This document shows, piece after piece, positions 39,062 through 44,044 of a DNA stretch of 44,044 bases. Numbering within the stretch: the first letter of the stretch is position 1; each line of letters begins with the position of its first letter. This DNA comes from Rhizobacter sp. (GTDB taxonomy: Bacteria; Pseudomonadota; Gammaproteobacteria; Burkholderiales; Burkholderiaceae_C), in contig JANXWV010000107.1 of NCBI GenBank assembly GCA_025350965.1, forward strand, positions 1-44,044, in the 5' to 3' direction. The notes under the pieces are model-generated. The model ran no database searches, had not been told where the DNA came from, and worked only from the letters and a program-made list of their open reading frames with translations. The position numbers and the translations under genes were made by a program.

Positions 39062-39071
39062 GGATGGGCCC

Positions 39072-39158
39072 ACCCCCGAAGCGCCTGCGGCGCTCCCCCT
39101 CAATGGGGCGCCGCCAGCGGCCCGGCAAAGCCGGCTCCGCGGCGACCGCTTGATCGCC
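39072..39158. repeat. Multi-hairpin palindromic element between paaB and paaC
   Basis: Four stems in about 85 bp: AGCGCC-TGC-GGCGCT (39080-39094), CCCC/GGGG (39096-39108), CGCCGC (39109-39114) with GCGGCG (39139-39144) enclosing CCGGC-AAA-GCCGG, and GGCGA/TCGCC (39141-39158). I recall closely similar GC-rich intergenic palindromes scattered in Comamonadaceae-type genomes, so it is probably a REP-like dispersed repeat; that needs a genome-wide check. It may cause partial termination or stabilise the upstream message. Confidence 0.6.
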
Positions 39159-39180
39159 GCTCCGCAACCGACACATCGAC

Positions 39181-39969
39181 ATGACCGCATCGATCCAACT
39201 CCCACACGCGAGCGCCGAGGTGCAGTATTTGCTGCGCATCGGCGACACCGCGCTGATCCTCGCGCAGCGCCTGGCCGAGTGGTGCGGGCACGCGCCGGTG
39301 CTCGAAGAAGACATCGCCTTGGCCAACATGGCGCTCGACCTCGTCGGCCAGGCGCGTGCGTTGCTCACGCGTGCCGGGCAGCTCGAAGGCCTGGGTGATG
39401 GGCAAGCGCTCGACGAAGACCAGCTCGCCTTCCTGCGCGACGAGCGCGACTACCGCAACGCCACGCTGGCCGAACTGCCGCGCGGTGACTTCGCCTTCAC
39501 CACGCTGCGCAACCTCTTCGCAGCCACGTGGTTCAAGCTGCTGTGGGAGCACTTGCGCGAGTCGACCGATGCCGACCTCGCCGCCACCGCCGGCAAGGCC
39601 GTGAAGGAAGCGCGCTACCACCAGCAGCACGCCGCCGACTGGGTGGTGCGGCTGGCCGACGGCACGGCAGAGTCGCGCGCCCGCACCGAAGCCGCGCTCG
39701 ACGCGCTGTGGCGCTACACGCCCGAGCTGTTCGACGACGACGCGGTCGATATTGCTGCAGAAGCCGCCGGCCTCGGCCCACGCCGCAGCGTGCTGCGCGA
39801 GGCATGGCGCGCCGACGTGGCGGCGGTGTTCGCCGAGGCCGGCCTGGCGCTGCCGAAGGAAGCCGCCTTCCGCAGCACCGGCATGCGCGGCGTGCACAGC
39901 GAGCACATGGGCTTCGTGCTGGCCGAAATGCAGCACCTGCAACGCAGCTTCCCCGGCGGCGTGTGGTGA
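39181..39969 (+). CDS. paaC: Phenylacetyl-CoA epoxidase structural subunit PaaC
   Basis: A 262-residue ferritin-like protein without full metal site that pairs with PaaA and helps bind substrate (LRIGDTALILAQRLAEWCGHAP, NMALDLVGQAR). Conserved KEARYHQQHAADWVVRL and HSEHMGFVLAEMQ are seen. No clear ribosome-binding site, in contrast to its neighbours. Overlaps paaD by 4 bp (GTGA). Confidence 0.94.
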   Translation: MTASIQLPHASAEVQYLLRIGDTALILAQRLAEWCGHAPVLEEDIALANMALDLVGQARALLTRAGQLEGLGDGQALDEDQLAFLRDERDYRNATLAELPRGDFAFTTLRNLFAATWFKLLWEHLRESTDADLAATAGKAVKEARYHQQHAADWVVRLADGTAESRARTEAALDALWRYTPELFDDDAVDIAAEAAGLGPRRSVLREAWRADVAAVFAEAGLALPKEAAFRSTGMRGVHSEHMGFVLAEMQHLQRSFPGGVW

Positions 39970-40490
39970 ACCTCGCCACCCACCTGCCCGTCAGCGAACG
40001 CGTGGCGAGCGCGTGGCGTGTGCTCGGCACCGTGCCCGACCCCGAGGTGCCCGCCGTCTCTGTGCGCGACCTCGGCATCGTGCGCGACGTGATCGACCAC
40101 GACGACGTGCTCGAGATCGTGCTCACGCCCACCTACTCGGGCTGCCCCGCGACCGAGGTGATCGAGCAGGACGTGATCAAAGCCATCAACACCGCAGGCC
40201 TCGGCCCGGCGCGCGTGACGCTGCGCCGCGCGCCGGCCTGGACGACCGACTGGATCAGCGCCGAGGGCCGCCGCAACATGCTGGCCTGCGGCATCGTGCC
40301 GCCCGGCCCGGCGCTGGCCGACGGCGCGCAACCGATCCGCTTCTTCGGCCGCACCGCACCGCGCCTCGCATGCCCGCGCTGCGGCAGCGCAAACACCGAG
40401 CAACTCTCGGCGTTCGGCTCCACCGCGTGCAAATCGACATGGCGCTGCATCGCATGCCGCGAGCCGTTCGAGCACTTCAAGGCGATCTAA
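39966..40490 (+). CDS. paaD: Phenylacetate degradation protein PaaD (iron-sulfur cluster maturation type)
   Basis: The 174-residue MIP18-family protein, thought to help mature the iron-sulfur or diiron centres of the epoxidase system. DPEVPAVSVRDLGIVRDV and TPTYSGCPATEVIEQDV are the conserved core. The C-terminus has a four-Cys motif: CPRCGS and CIAC. Start is GTG at 39966 overlapping the paaC stop, and its stop overlaps the paaE ATG. Confidence 0.93.
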   Translation: MNLATHLPVSERVASAWRVLGTVPDPEVPAVSVRDLGIVRDVIDHDDVLEIVLTPTYSGCPATEVIEQDVIKAINTAGLGPARVTLRRAPAWTTDWISAEGRRNMLACGIVPPGPALADGAQPIRFFGRTAPRLACPRCGSANTEQLSAFGSTACKSTWRCIACREPFEHFKAI

Positions 40491-41626
40491 TGAGTGTGAT
40501 GTTTCATTCGTTGCGCGTGCGCGAGGTCGTGCCTGACACCACCGAGGCCGTGGTCGTGGCGTTCGACGTGCCGCCCGCGCTGCGTGAGGTCTTCAGCTTC
40601 ACGCAGGGCCAGTACCTCACGCTGCGCAAGGCGATCGGCGGCGAAGACCTGCGCCGCTCGTACTCCATCTGCGCGGGCGTCGACGACGGCGAGTTGCGCG
40701 TCGGCGTGCGCAAGGTGCGCGGCGGCGTGTTCTCGAACTGGATCAACGAGCACCTGCGGCCCGGCGACGAGATCAGCGTGATGGCGCCGCAGGGCCGCTT
40801 CTTTGTGCCGATCGAGCCAGCGGCACGCCGGCACCACGTGGGCATTGCCGGCGGCAGCGGCATCACGCCGATCCTGTCGACGATGAAGACCGTTCTGGCG
40901 CGCGAGCCGAACAGCCGCTTCACGCTGATCTACGGCAACCGTCAGGTCCGCTCGACCATGTTCAAGGAAGAGATCGAGGACCTGAAGAACCGCTTCCTCA
41001 CACGTCTGACCCTGCACCACGTGTTCTCCGACGAGCACACCGACGCGCCGCTGAACATGGGCGTGATGAACCGCGCCAAGATCGGCGAGTTCCTCGCGAG
41101 TGTGGTGCCCGCGTCGGGCATCGATCACGCCTTCGTCTGCGGCCCGTTCCAGATGAACGACGAGGCCGAGGCCGCGTTGCTGGCGGCCGGCGTGCCCGAG
41201 GAGCGCATCCACATCGAGCGCTTCGGCATCGCGCCGCAAGGCGCGATTCAAGGCATCGCGCCGCAAGGCGCGATTCAATTGCCTTCGCCACAGGCGCAGC
41301 AAGTGGGCGCCGTGATTCATGAAGCCAAGCCGGGTGACGCCGAGACCGCCCGCATCACCATCGTGCGCGACGGCCTGAAGCGCGACATCTCGTTCTTCAA
41401 GGGCCAGCCCAGCATCCTCGACGCGGCCTCGGCCGCCGGCCTCGAAGTGCCGTTCTCGTGCACCTCGGGCGTGTGCGGCACCTGCCGCGCCAAGCTGGTC
41501 GAAGGCGAGGTGCGGATGGACCGGAACTTCGCGCTCGACAAGCAAGACCTCGCCAACGGCTTCGTCCTCACCTGCCAGGCCCACCCACTGACGCCGCACG
41601 TCGTGCTGTCGTTCGATGAACGTTGA
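40490..41626 (+). CDS. paaE: Phenylacetyl-CoA epoxidase reductase PaaE
   Basis: The 378-residue NAD(P)H reductase feeds electrons to PaaA. FAD domain with RSYSICAG (about 58), nucleotide domain with IAGGSGITPILS and VCGPFQMND, and a C-terminal plant-type 2Fe-2S ferredoxin (CTSGVCGTC and LTCQ). The linker between reductase and ferredoxin contains a perfect in-frame 27-bp duplication (GIAPQGAIQ twice, residues 246-263). Confidence 0.95.
   Translation: MSVMFHSLRVREVVPDTTEAVVVAFDVPPALREVFSFTQGQYLTLRKAIGGEDLRRSYSICAGVDDGELRVGVRKVRGGVFSNWINEHLRPGDEISVMAPQGRFFVPIEPAARRHHVGIAGGSGITPILSTMKTVLAREPNSRFTLIYGNRQVRSTMFKEEIEDLKNRFLTRLTLHHVFSDEHTDAPLNMGVMNRAKIGEFLASVVPASGIDHAFVCGPFQMNDEAEAALLAAGVPEERIHIERFGIAPQGAIQGIAPQGAIQLPSPQAQQVGAVIHEAKPGDAETARITIVRDGLKRDISFFKGQPSILDAASAAGLEVPFSCTSGVCGTCRAKLVEGEVRMDRNFALDKQDLANGFVLTCQAHPLTPHVVLSFDER
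41225..41278 (+). repeat. Perfect 27-bp tandem duplication in paaE
   Basis: Two identical 27-bp units encode GIAPQGAIQ twice, in frame, at the domain linker. Identity at third codon positions points to a recent event. Confidence 0.95.
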
Positions 41627-41646
41627 CCACTGAACCCACGGCCGCC

Positions 41647-43695
41647 ATGTCCACGCCCACCCTCCAAAGCTACATCGCCGGCCGCTGGGTCGGCGCGCAG
41701 GCCAAACAGGTGCTGCACAGCGCCGTCAACGGCAAGCCGGTGGCGGCCACGCATGCCGAGGCCGTCGACTTCGGCGAGGCGCTGCATCACGCGCGCACGA
41801 AGGGCCTGCCGGCCTTGCTGGCGATGGACTTCCAGGAGCGCGCGGCGCGGCTGAAGGCATTGGCCAAGTACCTCGGTGAGCACAAGGAGGTGCTGTATGC
41901 CGTCTCGGCCCACACCGGTGCCACGCGCTCTGATGGCTGGGTCGACATCGAAGGCGGCAGCGGCACACTGTTCGCCTACGCCGGTGTGGGTGCTGCCGAG
42001 CTGCCCTCGGGCAACCTGGTGCACGAAGGGCCGGTGGTCGATCTCGGCAAGAAGGGCGGCTTCAAGGGCACGCACATCCTTGTGCCGCGCGGCGGCGTGG
42101 CCGTGCACATCAACGCGTTCAACTTCCCCGTGTGGGGCTTGCTCGAGAAGTTCGCGCCGAGCTTCCTGGCCGGCATGCCGTGCATCGGCAAGCCGGCCTC
42201 GGCCACGAGCTACCTGACCGAAGCACTGCTGCGGCTCATCGCGCAGTCTGGCCTCGTGCCCGAGGGCGCGCTGCAGCTCGTGATCGGCGGCACCGGCGAC
42301 CTGCTCGACCGGCTCATCGGTGCCGACACCGTCACCTTCACCGGCTCGGCCGACACCGCAGCCCTGCTGCGCGTGCACCCGAACATCGTGCGCCAGTCGA
42401 TCCCGTTCAACGCCGAAGCCGACTCGCTGAACTGCGCCATCCTGGCCGACGACGTGACGCCCGACGACGAGGAGTTCGACCTGTTCGTGAAAGAGGTGGC
42501 GCGCGAGATGACGGTGAAGGCCGGGCAGAAGTGCACCGCCATCCGCCGTGCCATCGTGCCGCGCAAGCACCTCGACGCGGTGGCCGAGAAGCTGCGCGCG
42601 CGCCTGGCCAAGATCGTCGTCGGCGACCCGGCCATCGAGTCGGTGCGCATGGGCGCACTTGCCTCGCACGCGCAGCTCGCCGACGTGACCGAACGCGTGG
42701 CCACGCTGATGCAGGGCGCTGAAGTGGTGTTCGGCGCGCGCGACGGCTTCCAGCCGGTCGGCGATGGCGTGGCTGAAGGCGCGTTCTTCGCGCCCACGCT
42801 GCTGCTGTCTCGCGCCCCGCTCACGCACGACGCGGCGCACGACGTCGAGGCCTTCGGCCCCGTCAGCACGCTGATGCCGTACGACGGCCTCGATGAAGCG
42901 CTGGCATTGGCCGCGCGCGGCAAGGGCAGCCTGGTGGGCACGCTGGTGACGAAGAGCGCAGCGATCGCGGCACGCGTGGTGCCGATCGTGGCCGGGCTGC
43001 ACGGCCGCGTGCTGGTGCTCGACCGCGAGGCCGCCGTCGAGTCCACCGGCCATGGCTCGCCGTTGCCGCAGCTCAAGCACGGCGGCCCGGGCCGCGCCGG
43101 GGGCGGCGAAGAACTGGGCGGCCTGCGCGCCGTGCTGCACGGGCTGCAACGCGCTGCCGTGCAGGGCTCGCCGACGATGCTGGCCGCGATCACCGGTGAG
43201 CACATTCGCGGCGCCGTTGTGCGCGAGAGCGAGGTGCACCCGTTCCGCCGCCACTTCGAGGATCTGCAGATCAGCGACTCGCTGCTGACCCACCGCCGCA
43301 CCGTGGGCGAGGCCGACATCGTCGCCTTCGGCGGCATCAGCGGCGACTACTTCTACATGCACTTCGACGAGATCGCCGCCAAGGAAAGCGTGTTCGGCCA
43401 GCGCATCGCGCACGGCTACTTCGTGCTCAGCGCGGCGGCTGGACTGTTCGTATCGCCCGCGCCCGGGCCGGTGCTCGCGAACTATGGGCTGGACACGCTG
43501 CGCTTCGTCAAGCCGGTGGCCATCGGCGACACGATCCGCGCGCGCCTGACCTGCAAGCGCAAGACCGACCGCAACAAGCGCGACGCCAACGGCGTGGGGC
43601 AGGGCGTGGTCGCGTGGGACGTTGAGGTGACCAACCAGCATGGCGAGGTGGTTGCGAGCTACGACATCCTGACGCTGGTGGCCAAGCGGGGCTGA
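41647..43695 (+). CDS. paaZ: Oxepin-CoA hydrolase/3-oxo-5,6-dehydrosuberyl-CoA semialdehyde dehydrogenase PaaZ
   Basis: The 682-residue fusion opens the oxepin-CoA ring and oxidises the resulting aldehyde. N-terminal aldehyde dehydrogenase domain (about 1-510): [14 protein letters not shown], general base Glu in NAEADSLN, nucleophile Cys in [13 protein letters not shown]-terminal MaoC hydratase (about 545-680) with [14 protein letters not shown], supplying the Asp/His pair. I chose ATG 41647, giving the E. coli length (681); a TTG overlapping the paaE stop (41623) would add 8 residues and is an alternative. Last gene of the visible cluster; the beta-oxidation part (paaF, G, H, J) is not in the window. 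Confidence 0.95.
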   Translation: MSTPTLQSYIAGRWVGAQAKQVLHSAVNGKPVAATHAEAVDFGEALHHARTKGLPALLAMDFQERAARLKALAKYLGEHKEVLYAVSAHTGATRSDGWVDIEGGSGTLFAYAGVGAAELPSGNLVHEGPVVDLGKKGGFKGTHILVPRGGVAVHINAFNFPVWGLLEKFAPSFLAGMPCIGKPASATSYLTEALLRLIAQSGLVPEGALQLVIGGTGDLLDRLIGADTVTFTGSADTAALLRVHPNIVRQSIPFNAEADSLNCAILADDVTPDDEEFDLFVKEVAREMTVKAGQKCTAIRRAIVPRKHLDAVAEKLRARLAKIVVGDPAIESVRMGALASHAQLADVTERVATLMQGAEVVFGARDGFQPVGDGVAEGAFFAPTLLLSRAPLTHDAAHDVEAFGPVSTLMPYDGLDEALALAARGKGSLVGTLVTKSAAIAARVVPIVAGLHGRVLVLDREAAVESTGHGSPLPQLKHGGPGRAGGGEELGGLRAVLHGLQRAAVQGSPTMLAAITGEHIRGAVVRESEVHPFRRHFEDLQISDSLLTHRRTVGEADIVAFGGISGDYFYMHFDEIAAKESVFGQRIAHGYFVLSAAAGLFVSPAPGPVLANYGLDTLRFVKPVAIGDTIRARLTCKRKTDRNKRDANGVGQGVVAWDVEVTNQHGEVVASYDILTLVAKRG

Positions 43696-44044
43696 AGGGG
43701 CGCCGGCCACATCGCGTGTTGGAGCAGGCTGGTCGCCCAGCCACGTTGAGGTCGCGCGGCAAAGGCGCGCCCGGGCAGGCGTCAGCGCTTCGGTTCGGTG
43801 GTCGATGGCTACATCGACTCCCCTGCGGTGCTCAGGCTTCTGGCGCGCCGTCCAACTCCCTGCGCTCGCTTCGCTCTCTCCGGTCAAACAGTAGCCGGCG
43901 AGTCAGATAACGAAGCGCGCTGCGCGCGCCGACCTCAAGTCTCCGCTGCTCGTCGCCCCTTAACGGCCCCCCCGCCGGGCACCACCCGCCGCGAGCAACC
44001 AAGAGTGTTTGCTTTTCAACGGAAAACCGCCGACGGTTCTGCAA
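43696..44044. other. Non-coding end of window, GC-rich, possible dispersed repeat
   Basis: No convincing gene. A minus-strand frame at 43832-44044 (FDRRERSERREL...) has the composition of spurious frames over repeated intergenic DNA that I associate with this group. GC palindromes such as GCGCGCTGCGCGCGC (43916-43930) occur, but no T-tract terminator is seen after paaZ. Confidence 0.4.

Noticed and set aside
41317..43887. An 856-codon minus-strand frame over paaE/paaZ
   Set aside because: Antisense shadow of well-recognised genes, no conserved domain.

Overview
The window is GC-rich chromosomal DNA from a betaproteobacterium, most likely Burkholderiales (Rubrivivax/Leptothrix/Comamonadaceae-like). 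This rests on recognised gene content and order: an [10 protein letters not shown] histone H1-like protein beside nrdBA, a pilS-pilR-ampD cluster beside ffh, an SRP/ftsY pair, a DUF3297 protein, a plant-type ferredoxin-containing paa cluster, and typical protein variants. No database search was possible. Nearly all genes are ordinary housekeeping or catabolic genes; the accessory part is one small integrated element.

Layout. 1-942: a relatively low-GC TPR-like gene, possibly cut at its 5' end. 958-6300 (minus strand): histone-like protein, ribonucleotide reductase nrdB and nrdA, and a roughly 320-nt leader behind two promoters whose -10 elements are covered by two NrdR-like boxes 31 bp apart. 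6472-11623 (minus): a tightly overlapping cluster of a CcsA/YpjD-like membrane protein, a PP0621 small protein, a PilS-like kinase, a PilR-like sigma-54 activator and AmpD. 11710-15138: ffh and a DUF2726 protein, convergent with ftsY. 15222-15298: tRNA-Met(CAT).

15253-21244: an integrated element of about 5.9 kb bounded by 47-bp direct repeats made of the 3' part of the tRNA. All its genes lie on the minus strand in the order XRE repressor, second XRE regulator, small unknown protein, P2 gpA-type rolling-circle replication endonuclease (HUH plus YxxxY), HTH protein, small basic protein, DUF4224 excisionase-like protein and tyrosine integrase. It carries no capsid, packaging, lysis or conjugation genes. 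Three copies of a 10-bp motif flank the att core and look like integrase arm sites. This is the part of the window most worth following up.

21315-26182: DUF3297 protein, YebC-type regulator and thioredoxin-TPR chaperone (minus), divergent from purE, purK and a Sua5/TsaC enzyme (plus). 26230-33588: SGNH-like lipoprotein with an altered GDSL motif, SemiSWEET, PBP4 (dacB), then tsaB-rimI-family-4 uracil-DNA glycosylase and a PAS-GGDEF-EAL protein. 33561-35766: pobA and its divergent AraC-type regulator. 35784-43695: the phenylacetate cluster paaI-K-A-B-C-D-E-Z behind a promoter with a TetR/PaaR-like operator. Together pobA and paa indicate aerobic breakdown of aromatic acids. Both tRNA t6A genes (Sua5/tsaC and tsaB) are present. 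43696-44044 holds no convincing gene.
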